Of a stretch of DNA of 64,000 bases, positions 47,552 through 59,950 are shown one piece after another. How positions within the stretch are numbered: the first letter of the stretch is position 1; each line of letters opens with the position of its first letter. Source of the stretch: Cerioporus squamosus (lineage: Eukaryota; Basidiomycota; Agaricomycetes; Polyporales; Polyporaceae); the NCBI GenBank assembly GCA_022592435.1, contig JABYQS010000106.1, positions 62,001-126,000 of the forward strand, in the 5' to 3' direction. The position numbers and the translations under genes are program-made. The notes beneath the pieces were generated by a model. That model was not told the DNA's origin. It saw only the letters and a program-made list of their open reading frames with translations, and searched no databases.

Positions 47552-48327
47552 GAGTGACTGTAGCCCAGCAAGGCGCAAGCTGCTGAAGGAAGGAGGATGT
47601 AAAGGTAGGAGTCAAAGTCCAGAATCTATGCAACTTCTCGCGCAAGTTCAAGGCGTCTATCTTATCGACGGGCTCTCGGACCGGCCAGCCACGGCCTGTA
47701 AGCGCCCTTTGTGCTATTGGGCGAGACGTCCGAGTCGTCGTTACTGTCATGTTGCTGTCATGACCTTGACTGCTGTCGCTACCGAAATAGTACCCGTCCT
47801 CCTGCGGCTCTTGCACCACCGGAATCATTTAGATAACAGCATGTCTTCCTGCAAAACGCAATGTCTATTTCTTACCGGTTACACAGGGTGCGGAACGGTG
47901 CGGACTCGGATTTTCCTCGTCCTGCGTGCTGGGCCGATGGGCAACTGCGACGTACTGATTCCACCGTCTCGCCTCCTCTAGGCGACAAAGGGCAGTCTAC
48001 TTGGAGTATCCGCAGACATAGACCAGGTCCTACTGCATTGCCGCTTTGAACTCATGACGGAACATGATCCCGTCCGTCCTCAAGTCCGAGCATCTCTCAC
48101 CTTCCGAACATTATGCGCTTCCCCTCCCTGGGCGGAAAGCATCACCCGCCTTGACCGTCACTGGCCACCAGACCTTGAGCAGGCTCGATGTCCAGACGGC
48201 GCGACAGACCTAGTCTCCGGAGTGCGCAAACATATAAGGACGGCGCAGTCACAAACATCTCTGCTGAGAGCTTCTTTCGACATCTCCCTTCTCTGTCTCG
48301 AATAGCTCAGAACATTGGTGGGAAGCT
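47552..48327. other. Divergent intergenic, MMS19 / GH45
   Basis: TATAAGG at 48233-48239 belongs to the GH45 gene. I see nothing else in this interval. Confidence 0.6.
48233..48239 (+). promoter_or_regulatory. TATA box of the GH45 gene
   Basis: CATATAAGGA lies about 90 bp before the ATG. Confidence 0.55.
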
Positions 48328-49136
48328 ATGACAAGCCATCTTCTGCTCTTTCTACAGTTTATTGCGGCCGCCTCCACAGCAAGCTGCGTCTTCATCCCCG
48401 AGACTCGCGCGACTGGGGGCTACATCCAGGTCCCGTCGGGCAATACCTCCTTCACGCACTACTCGTACTGCGCCCAGCCCGGTGAGTAATCCGACGTCTC
48501 TCGCTTCTCGGTATACCATCACTGACATAAAATGCTTGCATCAAAGCGTGTGGCATCGTCGGGTACGGATACACAGCAGCCGTCAACCAGCTTGCATTCG
48601 GCTCCCCACCAGGCCTGGGCCCTGGAGACGCATGCGGCCGCTGCTTCGCATTAACAGGCAACAGGGACCCGTACTCGCCTTCTTACCCGGGTCCTTTCGG
48701 CCAGACTATCATCGTAAAAGTCACCGACCTCTGCCCCGTGCAGGGCAACGAGCCGTGGTGTGGCCAATCGCAGAGCAACCACATCAACCAATACGGCGAG
48801 CCCATGCAGTGCGTCTCCACTCTCGATTCGCTCGCGCACCTGTGAGTTGACAGTTTGATGTGCACGCAGCTTCGACATCTGCGAAGATACCGGCGGTGCT
48901 GCAGTGTTCTTCCCCTCGGGCCACGGTGCGCTCACGGGAACGTACACGGAAGTACCTTGCAGCCAGTGGTCAGGCTCCGACGGCGGCCCGATCTGGAACG
49001 GGGCATGTATCAAGGGCGAGTCTGCCGACTTGTGGCCTGCAGTCGGGTGCGGCAACCAAGGTCTGTCTCTCAGCACTTCTGGTTCTATGTGCGGTGAGCT
49101 GATGTGGCGTTGGAATTCACAGGTACCGCTCCCTGA
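48328..49136 (+). CDS. Secreted GH45 endoglucanase (subfamily C-like)
   Basis: This is an endo-beta-1,4-glucanase with a double-psi beta-barrel, acting on amorphous cellulose or related glucans outside the cell. Four exons were read: 48328-48481, 48547-48808, 48870-49060 and 49123-49136. The signal peptide TSHLLLFLQFIAAASTASC leads into ATGGYIQ. Conserved blocks are GYTAAVNQLAFGS, DACGRCFALTGN, FGQTIIVKVTDLCPVQGN, HFDICEDTGGAAVFF, GTYTEVPCSQWSGSDGG, WNGACIKGES and CGNQGTAP. The Asp of FDICED is the conserved catalytic acid position. The compact single domain of about 205 residues without CBM1 agrees with basidiomycete subfamily C enzymes, related to expansin folds. The last exon is only 14 nt (GT ACC GCT CCC TGA). 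Confidence 0.92.
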
Positions 49137-50404
49137 AGAATAACATTATGTCGGAACCCCGTGTATAAATCCTCAAAATGTCATCATTGCTCCTGTATGT
49201 ATGTCTCCTGTGCGTGCCTTCGGTCTGGATGTAACTGGCCACCTCCGACCTACGCAGCGTACCCTTAAACGTGGATGTCTGATAGCGACTGGCTACACGA
49301 ATGACCAAACTCTCTGAGCTAACATATACACTAGGAACCCTATCGTTGGTATGCTGTGCGGCAGAAGCAGGGCCTCGAGGGCATTCGTCACCTCCGCCGG
49401 CGATCGGCGTGCTTCACCTCTCCGTGTGAGTCCTGTATGCGTCATCCGAATCCGATCCTGCGAGCAGCTCCAGGGTTGGGTGTTAACTAACCATCGGAAA
49501 CTCGTGCCCTGTGCGGCGTTGTGCGACTCGCACAGTGGCTAATTTCCAGTAAGAGATGGAAGTCGTATTTGGCATGCTCCTCACTTGCACGTCAACTACG
49601 ACTTCCAGAGGACTATCGACCGTCTTTCCGCGGTAGCAGCGATGACGCTGCGATCACTGAGGATACAGCATACTGCGCCATGCCGTCAGAGAACTGCTCC
49701 GCGGCCGCCCTCTACAGCATCCATCACTGACATACCTGATGGTGAGCGCGTCGACACCAAGGGCGAGCACACATGTTTTGGGAACACCTTGGGTCGAAGC
49801 CGTGTGGGATAGTGCGGGCTTGGCTTCTAACAAGGGTGTGCGCTCCGAGCCGAGTCGGGGCTATCGCGCGAGGGGGGAGATAACTAGCCGCAGTTGATAC
49901 TGTCACGACAGCATCGGGTCCACCTGTGCGGCCGTACGGCGACGGCAGAGCACAGACCATCGGTTCTCCTTCGCTACAGGGAAGCGTCTTCCTTGGAGTC
50001 GTTCATATAGAACCGTCAGTTGCCGGCTGAAAGCCGCTCGAACTTTGCGTGCAAGGGGTGACTTACTAGGTCTAGGTGCGTTGCTCATGGGCGCGAACTT
50101 AGAGCTAGTACGTTGGTTTGCTGTGCAACTTCAAGGCCTCATGGCTGATCGTTGGATATACCTTCACATCGGTTCCCTCTACTACTCAGTCGCGGGCAGC
50201 GCTGCCTCTCCGTCATGCTCCGAGTCGCACAACTATTCTGACTCAGGCGACGCAGTCCGGTCGAGTGGGGTCGGACGTGGTCGATGCAACGAAAATGCGT
50301 ACCTGTCACGGGTCACTTGTGCTCAATATAAGGCCCCGTCGTGCCTTCGGTGCTGCTACGACCTAAGCGTCGCCTTGAACTCGAGGCCATCCTTTGGCTT
50401 TGCC
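49137..50404. other. Intergenic, upstream region of copy G
   Basis: No gene is supported. CATGGGCGCGAACTTAGAGC at about 50086 is the conserved module, and AATATAAGGCCCCG near 50326 is the TATA region of copy G. Confidence 0.5.
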
Positions 50405-52204
50405 ATGTCCTCCGACGCAGATGCTACTGCTGCAACCGTGGCCCTATTCGAATCCCTGTACGTCGCACATCTCTAGCTCGCACTCACGGTACAAAGCTAC
50501 AGTAGCTAACACCGCCGAACAGCTATACCGGTGGATACTGCGGACTGGCGGCCGCCGGTACGTCATGCTCATCGCAAGTTCGTCCTTCAAGTTGCCGACC
50601 TCAAACGTTCTCTCGCCGCAGTTCTCTTCTTTTACGACGCCCTTGTCACATTCGATCGGGAAATGGCGTGCTTCTGGACCGCCAAGTGGACCGGAGGGCC
50701 GCTCCTCTTCCTCGCCAACAAGTGGATTTCCATGTTGTACTATGTTGTGGCGTTGGTCACGTCCGCATCTTTCCCTTCCGATAAGGTGAGCAAGAATAAC
50801 CCCGGTACCACGGCGATACATGTCTGACCAGAATCAGAGGTTGGTGTCTAGCCTCCCAGAGCTCAAGAATAATGATTGCAGATTGACCATCGCCCTTCGT
50901 AGTTGTTCCTCGTTCGTGATGGTGCAGCAGGCTGTCCAGGCACTGCAATTCATCCCGGGAGCCGGTAAGTCACGTTTCCAGTATCCATGAGGAAGTATCT
51001 GATGTGTTACCATGAGTCTTTTCCGCCCTTCGTGCATATGTATTGAGCAAGAGCAAGCTTCTCGGCATACTCGTCTTTGCGTTGTCACTAGCACCAGTAG
51101 GGGTCAATCTGGTGAGTGGATGAATACTCCTTGGATCATGCAGATGGACGAAGACTGGTCACCCATGCAGGTCAAATACGGCTATCACATCTCGGGAGCA
51201 AATCTTCCGCCGTTTGGATGCCTCGGGACAGACAACGAGACCGAGGCACTTTCAGTAAAGTTCGGCTCTCCCCATCTGATCTCAAGATCTTTCAATACTG
51301 ACTTGATACAAGGCGTATGTACTCTAGCGAGTATATGCAGTGGCGCACGCTCATCCGAGACACTGCACAGTCATAGCCGTCTCTCGAGTGCCGCTCATCG
51401 TAACCGACTTGCTACTCGTCTACATCACCTGGGCGAAGACAAGCAGTAGGAGCACATTGAGGGATATGCGACAGTCCAAAAGGCTGTCGCTATCGGATAT
51501 CCTCATTCGCGACGGTGTGTCTCTCTCCAGCAATATCAGATGTGCCCCGAACGTCGTGGCTCATGATCTCTACACTGCACACAGGAACAGTATACTTTCT
51601 GTATGTTCCGCAACACGGCCGAAAGCAGACCGGACTGACTGACTTACGCGCTTGGCTACCAGAGTCCTCTTCATCCTGAATATCCTCCATCTGGTTCTTT
51701 CGGTGACCGCGGTAATGCGCATAGCTGGTCTCATGCTCGTTCACTGTAAGCTCATCCTCCATTTGATCTCACCAGATAGCCGCCAATTCACTAGGGAGCT
51801 ATGTGACCTACTTCACCACCCCGTACGCATCTCGCCATAACCACAATATGCCGTGACTGTCTACTCATTACCCAGCTCCTTTTTGCAGCCTCACCGCCAT
51901 CCTCATCTCGCGCTTTCTCCTTGACCTGCAAGAGGCCAACCAGACGGTCGTCAGACTCGATTCTGACGACCCGCTGCATTCCTCGAGGGACCCCTGGGAC
52001 GACACGCCCAACTTTATCTCTTCCTTTGGAGCATACATCAACTCAGACCTTCCGGCGCGGCCCAACGACGATCTCGGCTGGGACGTCGCATCGCACCCTA
52101 AGGGGGAAGGCAGCTCGGTCGAGACGTCTCAGCTCGAGGCCACTGCGTCTTCGTTGTCGTCGCCATCTTCTACTTGTTCTGTGTCGATATCCGCTTCAGT
52201 TTGA
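50405..52204 (+). CDS. DUF6533 7TM protein, copy G
   Basis: This copy is intact. The start MSSDADATAATVALFESL is followed by LFFYDALVTFDREMACFW, ANKWISMLYYVVALVTSASF, SALRAYVLSKSKLLG, SRVPLIVTDLLLVYITW, VLFILNILHLVLSVTA and LTAILISRFLLDLQEANQ. The tail DDPLHSSRDPWDDTPNF differs from most sisters (WDD for YD), and the C terminus is Ser-rich (SSLSSPSSTCSVSISASV). Micro-exons are AG (50838-50839, between 52- and 63-nt introns) and GC (51313-51314). Without the first, exon 4 enters the wrong frame. A 16-nt exon (GAACAGTATACTTTCT) also occurs. Helices are predicted as in the other copies. Upstream module and TATA are present. Confidence 0.87.
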
Positions 52205-54700
52205 TCTTTGCATTGCATGCTTTCCCTGGGTTTTGTGCGGACGGTGAAAGGCTACAAGTCCTTCGTATAGATCTCTATGTATCTCGTACTGTACTTATGA
52301 ACGACCTCGCGTCATGCACCTTGCTCCTCCACTCTCGCTGGTCTCTGTCCGATACCCTCGATCCTCTTGCACGCCGGCCTGAGAGGTAACCAGACCGCCA
52401 AGTACCGTCGTCCGGATACTTGTGGCCGAGCCCACCGAGGCGATCCATGCTCAAGAGCTCAGTCTCCTCCGTCTGCTTGCTCTGCACTGTCGGGTGTAAG
52501 AGATATATTCACGATGACGGCGCGGACACGGACCAGAACTCCGCCTCGAACACTTGCTACGCTGTCCGTCCGCCCTGGCTGCCTCCACCACTCGAGACCG
52601 CGTTGCAAACCGCCGAACCCGACGACTTCCCGTGAGCGACGACCGCGCATCGGAGAAAGCACGGTGCGGTGGGTCTAGAGGTCTTCTAGGCAGGCTTTCG
52701 GTGCCCACGCTGCGTCTAGTGCCGACGGTGCGTTTGTACGTCTGTGATCGACCCGGGCGAGCGGTAGCCAGAAACGCTGAACGTCTGTACTGCCCGGCCG
52801 GGATAGCTGCGTGCGGACCGCGCACATGGCAGTGTTGCCCTTCGTAGCCTTTTAGCCAATTCTGGAGAAGGTCGAGGAAGCAATGGCGTGGCGGTGAACG
52901 TGGAGATCGTGCGATAGAGGTTCCGGCGCGCCCTAACTTCGTCCAGCGGCTGTATCCTCTGACCTCGAAGGTCTATTCGAGATGCCCATCGCCCTGGGTG
53001 ATGGCGACCGGGTGCCTCTCATTCGTCAAGGGCACGACGACGGCTTCGACGCTGCGGCCAGAGACGGGGTCGGGGACGAGGACAATGGAGGTCGATACGG
53101 GCGCAAGAAGACGTGGGATCTTCGTGAGGCGCAACTCAGTGTGCTGTTCCATGACGTGTAGAGCGGAGGTAAGCTCACTCGAGAGAGCACCAGGATGGAT
53201 GAGGGAAATCGCAGGTCAGAACTCGATGCGACTCTGTGCTCTGTGACTTACCGAGGCCTATGTCCGTCACGGGATCTAACCCACTGTTGCAACAGAAACA
53301 AAGGAATTTTCGGTCAGAAGGCTTCTTGAGGAAGCCGTACATTGTAGGAAAGGGGTATGTTGTCGAGTTGAGTTCCATCTGTCCGTAGTAACTGATCGCA
53401 GAGAGGCATCGCTCGTCGGCCAAGTATCTCTGGTGGCGCTGGACTATCCAAGTAGTATATCACAGGGAGCTATAGAGCAGCAAAGGCAAGCTACGAGGGA
53501 GCAAACGGCGAGAACTTGACAGGATGATGGTGGACGAGTAGGCTTGTAGCTCTTGAGGGGGGGGGGTCGCAGATACCCCCCGTGAGAACTTCTGAGTGCG
53601 AAGTTTGGCTGGTGGGAACGATCGGAGTTTGAAGCTCGGGCGCTAGCACTTCCGTCGTCTTGCGTAGAACTCATTCTCTCGTCCTCCAAGCTGCCGAGAT
53701 CGTGGACAAAGTTCCCTGAGACCACGGTCTCCGGGTCGTGTATCTACCACACGGCGTAATTTCTGGCTGAGCCTGGAGTCCCAAGTGGACGAGGGACTGA
53801 GAGCGAGAGAAGATGTTCCCACGGTACCTCACTGCCACCCCCCCTGCGAAGACGTACCAGCTGTATTCTGAGGGACGAGGAACTACAGGCTGGCAAGCGA
53901 GCCTAGTGGACGAGCAGCATGAGCAGCGAAAGAAACGCCCAATTCTCAGATCTCAGATCTCCGCTATCGCCACGTGGTTATCTCGACAGCCTGTCCCCGC
54001 GGCTCAGCGACTTGGAAGTTCAACTTGTCCACTTACTGCCACTGTACTGCTTCCTTTGCCGCCGTGTGCACAGACTGTGTCCGTTCTATGAGGAAAATGT
54101 TTCCTGTCCTCCGGGTCACAGACATGAGAACATGTACAAGGCTATAAGGTCGACCGTCCCGACTACATGCTATATCCGCAGCCAGCGGTGTCGTCAGCCA
54201 CAAATATGGCTGCAGGTGAGCTCTTGTTCAAACAGTTCATAGGTTTGCGCCTTTCTACTGTGCTGATACTACTCGCGAGGATGCTCAAATTGTGAATATT
54301 CCAAACATGGCCGAGTTCCTTGGATTATCCACACGTTAACAGTCAATCGCTGGCAGTGTCGACAGCTACCGTGGTGATCGTCAGAAAGATCCCCGCAGGC
54401 GTACCAGTGGTGTTAGGTTCACGGCCTCCCGAGATACGCCACTATCGCCTCCTATTTGTGCGTGAGCGACCGGCGCAGTACACGACCCGACCAATTTCAG
54501 TCCAGTGCCTTCCCCACCCAGGAAGGTGCTGACCTGTGAGAATCTACCCGCTTCATAAGCAGCATCGCCGACAGCGGTCAGTTGCTTTGCTTCTACTCGC
54601 ATGCAAACGATTTACTCACAAATGCGCCGATGGCTGCAGGATAATGCTCAGTCAACGACACGTTCACTGTTCTATCCATCCGGGTGCGCAAATATCAAGT
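52205..54700. other. Intergenic without recognised gene
   Basis: Only unsupported open frames are seen. A G-run/C-run pair near 53560-53582 is a weak inverted repeat. Confidence 0.5.
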
Positions 54701-54822
54701 TCGAGAAGTCTCTTGCACGCTCATCGGGAGGCTAACTTCCGCTGCTTGTCCTCAGTCTTTGTGTCCTTTCTAGCTTCGTTTGCCTGTGCATTCTACATGG
54801 GCGCGAACTTAGAGCCGGTACG
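54640..54822 (+). promoter_or_regulatory. Conserved upstream module of copy H
   Basis: The segment matches the region upstream of copy F over about 180 bp and contains CATGGGCGCGAACTTAGAGC. In one frame it reads CSIHPGAQIS, then FLASFACAFYMGANLEPV, weakly like exons 4-5 of the family (VPGA, LAPVGANLV). It is either a relic of a truncated copy or a shared regulatory block. Confidence 0.45.
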
Positions 54823-54952
54823 CAGGTCGGGCCATTATATGGGAATGTGTCATCGTCCCTGATGTGGTTAAATAAGGCGGGCACGCCCGTAATTGGTGTG
54901 CGACCCGCGATGCCCATCGAGTAGTTATGTTCACCGCATCTCCGTGCTCGAG

Positions 54953-54959
54953 TATAAAG
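54953..54959 (+). promoter_or_regulatory. TATA box of copy H
   Basis: CTCGAGTATAAAGCCCGGT, shared almost exactly with copy I, lies 58 bp before the start. Confidence 0.7.
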
Positions 54960-55010
54960 CCCGGTGACCCCTAGGCTCTGACAAAGTCACGGCCATCACT
55001 GAACTCCAGC

Positions 55011-56766
55011 ATGTCCTCCGACCCAGATGCACCTGCTGTCCCCGCAAACATATTCGACGCCCTGTACGTTGCACATCTCTAGCCTGCTCTCCCGGGACAA
55101 CGCTAGCTAACATTTTGAACAGATATACTGCGACTTACTGCCAAGCGGCAGCCTCTAGTGCGTCCGCTTTTAGGCTATCGAAACCTTGTCCCTTCTCAAC
55201 GTCACGCCTTTTGACCCGTTAGCTCTCTTCATCTATGACGTCTTCGTCACGTCCGATCGAGAAATGGTGTGCTTCTGGACCCCCAACTCGAAGCGGACCG
55301 GAGCGTCGTGGTTTTTCTTCGCAAACAAGTGGATTTCCATCACGGCCTATGTAATGGTCCTGGTCAGCTCGGCCACCTTCCCTTCGGAGAAGGTGATTCA
55401 TCTCTGTCCGTGCCATGGCAGTTTCTAACTGGTTTCAGAGGTTGGCGTATAGCTCTGGGTACTATGGAATGATTGGTGTGACATGGCACGCAGTTGTTCC
55501 GTGTTCACAAATGCAGTTGCGGCAACAGGTGCACTGCAATTGGTTCCCGGGGCCGGTAAGTCGACCATGCTTTTGGTTCTCGGAACACGGTACTTATCCG
55601 ACGTGTTGCTACGAGTCTTCTCTGCCCTCCGTGCATACGTGTTGAGCAGGAGCAAGCCCCTTGGGATACTTGTCCTCGCTTTGTCTCTTGCACCAGTGGG
55701 TGCCAATCTGGTAAGTGAATATACCATCCTTGAACAATTTGTATGGCTTCCTGAGAGACAGGCTCATTATGACTATCATATATCTGGAGAGAACCTCCGA
55801 CCGTTTGGATGCCTTTGGGCAGACAATACGACTGAGGCAGTCAATCTAAGGTTCAGTTCTCTCAATGTCTTCGCGTATCGACTGGTACTAACTTCGTACA
55901 AGGCGTAGGTTGGCCAGTGCCCATACACATGACTCATGAGCGCACGCTCATCTGAAGAGCTACACAGTCACAATCGTCTCTCGAGTACCACTCATCGTCG
56001 CGGACACGTTTCTCATCTACATCACCTGGACAAAGCTGAGCAGCAGTGGCGGCGCCATAGGGAACATCCGACAGTCCAAGAGGCTGTCGCTATCGGATAT
56101 CCTCCTCCGCAACGGTACGTTTTCCTGTAGCAATGGTGGACGTGCTTCAGGATGTTGTGGCTCATGATCTCTACCGTTCCGTACGCAGGAACAATGTATT
56201 TCGTGTACGTCCCCCAAAACAGCCCATTAAAGACCGGACAAAGTCTCACACTCGTCATTAGAGTTCTGCTTACTCTGAATACCCTCCACCTTGTCCTTTC
56301 GGCATATACGGTAAGCCCTACGATCATTCCACTCCTTCTATCTGCGTTGATTTTGCTCTCGGCAGCTGGCAGACGAGGCCTCCAGAGGCCTGAGTTATAT
56401 CACCATATTCACCGGCCCGTACGCATTTCACCTAAACCGTGGGATACTGCGACCCTCTACTCACTACCACTCCCCCTTTGTAGCCTCACAGCCATCCTCA
56501 TCTCGCGCTTCCTCCTCGACCTGCAAGAAGCAAACCAGGCAGTCGTCAGAGTCGACCCAGACGATCCGCTGCATTCCTCGAGGGACCCATACGACACTCC
56601 TAGCTTCATCTCGTCGCTCGGTGCTTTCATGAACCCGGATCGTCAACCAGCGCCGCATGACAGTGACCTCGAGTGGGACGTTGGTTTGCGCTTGGATGGG
56701 GAGGAGGAAGGCGCAGCCCAAGTCTCAGATCTTCAGGCCGTTGTGCCGTCGTCGTCTTCCGCGTAG
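55011..56766 (+). CDS. DUF6533 7TM protein, copy H
   Basis: This copy is intact. The start MSSDPDAPAVPANIFDAL is followed by LFIYDVFVTSDREMVCFW, ANKWISITAYVMVLVSSATF, SALRAYVLSRSKPLGILVL, SRVPLIVADTFLIYITW, LTLNTLHLVLS, LTAILISRFLLDLQEANQ and the tail DDPLHSSRDPYDTPSFISSL, stop 56764-56766. Micro-exons are AG (55439-55440) and GC (55903-55904). A short insertion (TPNSKRTGAS) lengthens the first loop relative to TAKRTGAS-type sisters. Exon 3 uses an acceptor shifted within CCGTTAG compared with the family's ACCGCAG but keeps the frame. Confidence 0.87.
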
Positions 56767-57833
56767 TCGGCATTCGGTTCTCTTCTCGATGCTGCCGTCC
56801 TAGCTGCCACATGTCCGACAATCCCACCGGTCGGTCTCATTGTCATACCGCTTTTCCGGAGTTCCCGTACAGATGCAGACTGAGAAGGTCTAGATGTACT
56901 CGCCGTCACTGGTCCTTGTGCATGTGTACCGATCGTACGGAGGACTTGCTTGGCGAGTAGTAGCGGTGGTCGTGCAGAGACCTATGTATAATGAGGACTA
57001 CGACAACTCCGCAACGTGGGAGCTGAGCTAGCTAAGCTTAGGAGCAGAGCGGAGGAGGGAGTTATCATACAGCTCGACGAAGACGATGCCGCGACCAGGA
57101 CGTCGCGACCACGTGGTTCCAGCCACAGACGCGCCCGGCCGCGCTGTGGAAACCTGCAACTCTGTCCGAGACGGCGAGCTCGCGATTCCCTGCTCTCCAC
57201 ACGTCCGTTCATGCCAGCCGCTAGCTTGGTCCTAGTGCTTCACTTTCGTCCACGGCTCGTCAACATCTGCAGATCTGAGGTCTGGCCAGTCCACTAGCAC
57301 GCACGTCGGAATCTTCCTTGTCCCTCCACCGGGCAAGCCCCATTCGTGCCCACTCACCATGGCTCCCGCTGTATCCACCCGTCTCTCTCATAGTGCGTAC
57401 GTGCTTACTGATATGCAGTTGACGTTTCTGTATGTACTCAGGCTCAACTCAGGCTTTCCTGCAGCTAGGTCCGCGCGCGCTCTTCCCGTACTATGGATTG
57501 CAACTGGCGACCTCGCGCCCTCTGCATGCAACGAGACGGCCACGACGCGTAGTACGCAGTAAGGATATTGCTACGGTGCTGGGAGGACGCTGTGAAGCTG
57601 AATGAAGTCTGGGACGTCGTTGGGTGAACGTCTACCGAGTCCTGACCGTGGTGAGTATCTACGTTCTCCAGCCATATCTCCCAGTACCAACTTTTTCCCA
57701 CCGCCGTTGGCTCTCTAGATGACGGCAAGGATGCTAGATGCCCCGTGACGCGGCTAAACACGACTCCAAACCCTGACTCCCGTACTACGATCTCACTCCA
57801 TTCTACCTCGCCACCGCCATCGCTAGTGACTTG
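56767..57833. other. Intergenic without recognised gene
   Basis: I see nothing convincing here. Confidence 0.5.
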
Positions 57834-57979
57834 CAAGTCCCGGCCTCAGGCCGTCAAGCCGTGAGGCCGAGCCGCCCTGCAGGCCGGGACGAGACGAGCC
57901 TTGGTGGCGGCTTTGGACGGCCTGAGGGCCCGGCTTGCGAATATATTAAGCCCAAGCCGAGCCGTCAGGCCGGGGCTTG
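57834..57979. repeat. GC-rich MITE-like repeat
   Basis: CAAGTCCCGGCCT at the left is roughly inverted at the right (AGGCCGGGGCTTG). The interior repeats AGCCG, AGGCCG and GGCCTGAGG motifs. A related GC-rich block lies at 58268-58410. Confidence 0.55.
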
Positions 57980-58267
57980 AGCGCTGTCCCGTTCACGCCC
58001 TCGATGAGCCCAATGACCTGTCAGAATGGGTCAGAACTCTCCGTGTACTCAGTTTTCCAGACTCACATGCATACTAAGTATCTGGGATCCCCTGCTCTTG
58101 ACATGCGTCCGTAAGCACAGCAACCTGCGCGCTCAAGAGAAGAACTGCCAAATCACATTTAGGGACTCCCTGACATGTCAGGTGTGTACATTGAACTCGA
58201 GAAATCGCTCACACGTGCCGCGAGACTCGCCCAAATAGCCGTAGTCCGTGCCCTGTCAGTACTCCTC

Positions 58268-58410
58268 TTCAGCCAACCAAAGCCGCGGCCTGAGCCGGGA
58301 CGAGCCCCAAGGCCCGGCCTGAGCCGTCCTCGGGGCTCGTCCTGGAGGTCCACAAAGCCCGAGCCGTCTGAAGCCGGGCCCAAGCCCCGGGCCGCCATCG
58401 CTACCCTCGT
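58268..58410. repeat. GC-rich repeat related to 57834-57979
   Basis: Runs of AGCCGGGACGAGCC, GGCCTGAGCCG and AAGCCCGAGCCGTC match the motif vocabulary of the element 290 bp upstream. Ends were not defined. Confidence 0.45.
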
Positions 58411-58737
58411 GGTGCACGAGCATGTATGTATCCGTCTCTGCAACTAAATGGTTGCCGACGCTCCCCCGCCCACAGCACCGACATTGCGTCTACGCCAACA
58501 CCGACCTCCAGACCACAATATACAATACATCTGAGACGACTGCTCCGACGAGGATACTCAGGCTGCGCACAGCCTCTTTCAGGACGAGTGCCCGTCCGGT
58601 GAGTAACAACTTTACAAGCTCCCCCAAAGCTCTCCATCCATTTCCTCCCGCCCGCCGCCGGGCACATCTTCCCAACCCACTTCCGTCAGGAACACATCTC
58701 TGACATTCTTCTCGTTTCCATGCTTGTCTAGCAGCCA

Positions 58738-59190
58738 GCACGGCCTCGTCCGGAAGCTGGACCATGACCACTGGGAGCGCCTCCTTCTCCTGGCCATCTG
58801 CAACGTCCGTCTTCGGGTGTGAGCAGCGACAAACCAGCGACGTTGATCACGTCCCCGACTTCTGCAAGTACGAGCAATTGCCGCGAGTGCGCTCGAGGAC
58901 AGCCTCGGCTTCGGCTTTGGTGCGGATGAGGGCGTTAGAGTGGCTCTGGCCGGGCCATTGCGGGCGCTGTGATTCATCCATCGTGGTCGACTCGAGCTCG
59001 CGATCTTCCGCTCGTTCTGTGAGACTCCTACCTCGCCGTTCTGTCTCTCCGATACCCCCGGGATATTCGCCAATCCGTCAGCGCCTTTTGGTCGTCGTGT
59101 TCTTCACACACAAGCGGCCTCTGTCGACGCGCACCACACGTACAAACCTGACTATATGCCTATATGCGTGCGATCGCCGGGCGTTGCGGT
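58738..59190 (+). repeat. Segmental duplication, left copy
   Basis: Similar in the same order to 63243-63570. Shared blocks start at CGGCCTCGTCCGGAAG, continue through ACCACTGGGAGCGCC and GACTTCTGCAAG, and reach TACAAACCTGACTATA and GTGCGATCGC. In one frame it reads TMTTGSASFSWPSATSVFG, a Ser/Thr-rich stretch, so the unit may derive from a secreted or surface protein gene. Confidence 0.65.
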
Positions 59191-59469
59191 CTAGGACTCC
59201 TGTCGTGTTTCGTTCCTACCCTGCAGGCAGTAACAGCACGCCGAGACCACCCCTCTTGTCCTTCCGACCACACTTCTACCCACGTGTTTCGCCGGGCACC
59301 AGACTTCGAGTCCGCAACGCACCCTCTTGGACCTACCAAGGCGGCAGCGACGGGAAACGGACGATCCTCCGGTGGATGTCCAAAGACGAGCCAGGAGAGA
59401 ATCACCGCACCTCGTGGAGCCGCGGCCGTTCAGCGTTCAACGTTTAGCGATGGAGGTGGCGGAACTGCA

Positions 59470-59950
59470 TCTTCGCTGATGTGGACCAGATGCCGAGTAG
59501 GGATACTCGACCTCCTCGTCTTCGAGCCGTGTGCCGCCAGGGACAACCTCCCCGTCGCTCAACTGCACCGTCGCATCCGTCACAATCGTCCCGGGCTCCT
59601 GCGTCGTCGGCTCCATCGTTCTCGCAGTGTCCTTCGCGATGTTCTCAAGCTCGGGGAGCACCGCCAGCGCATGGTCCCCTCGCTCTCTGCCACTTGATTG
59701 TTCAACGGACTGCCCGCCATTCGCAGTCGAGGGGTGGGCGCCGCGCGTAGAAGCGCGAAGGCGGTGCGGCAGTTCAGGAGGCTTCATCGTGACCGCCGCG
59801 ACCGCGTACAGGCGTCTTGCCCTCCGTCTAATGGGCGCACTATCTTCTACCTCACCAGAAGTGCGACACCGCTGTTGGATGCTGTGCCCGATGTCACTGG
59901 CAGTCAACTGCGTCGCACGGGCGTACATTGTACTCTCACCCGTGAAGGGC
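59470..59950 (-). pseudogene. Decayed fragment related to the 41464 coiled-coil gene
   Basis: A minus-strand frame reads HALAVLPELENIAKDTART, then TDATVQLSDGEVV and RLEDEEVEYPYS. These parallel DALSVLPELEDIIKDDVV, EDATLQSNDWEVD and RLGDEEEDEYDS of the 41464 product in order and spacing. Upstream, TQLTASDIGHSIQQ may match ERLASDMIRRINDA. Neither the N-terminal third nor the C-terminal helix was found, so it is a partial copy. Confidence 0.65.

Noticed and set aside
53555..53585. G-run/C-run inverted repeat
   Set aside because: Short and imperfect, with no surrounding element ends.
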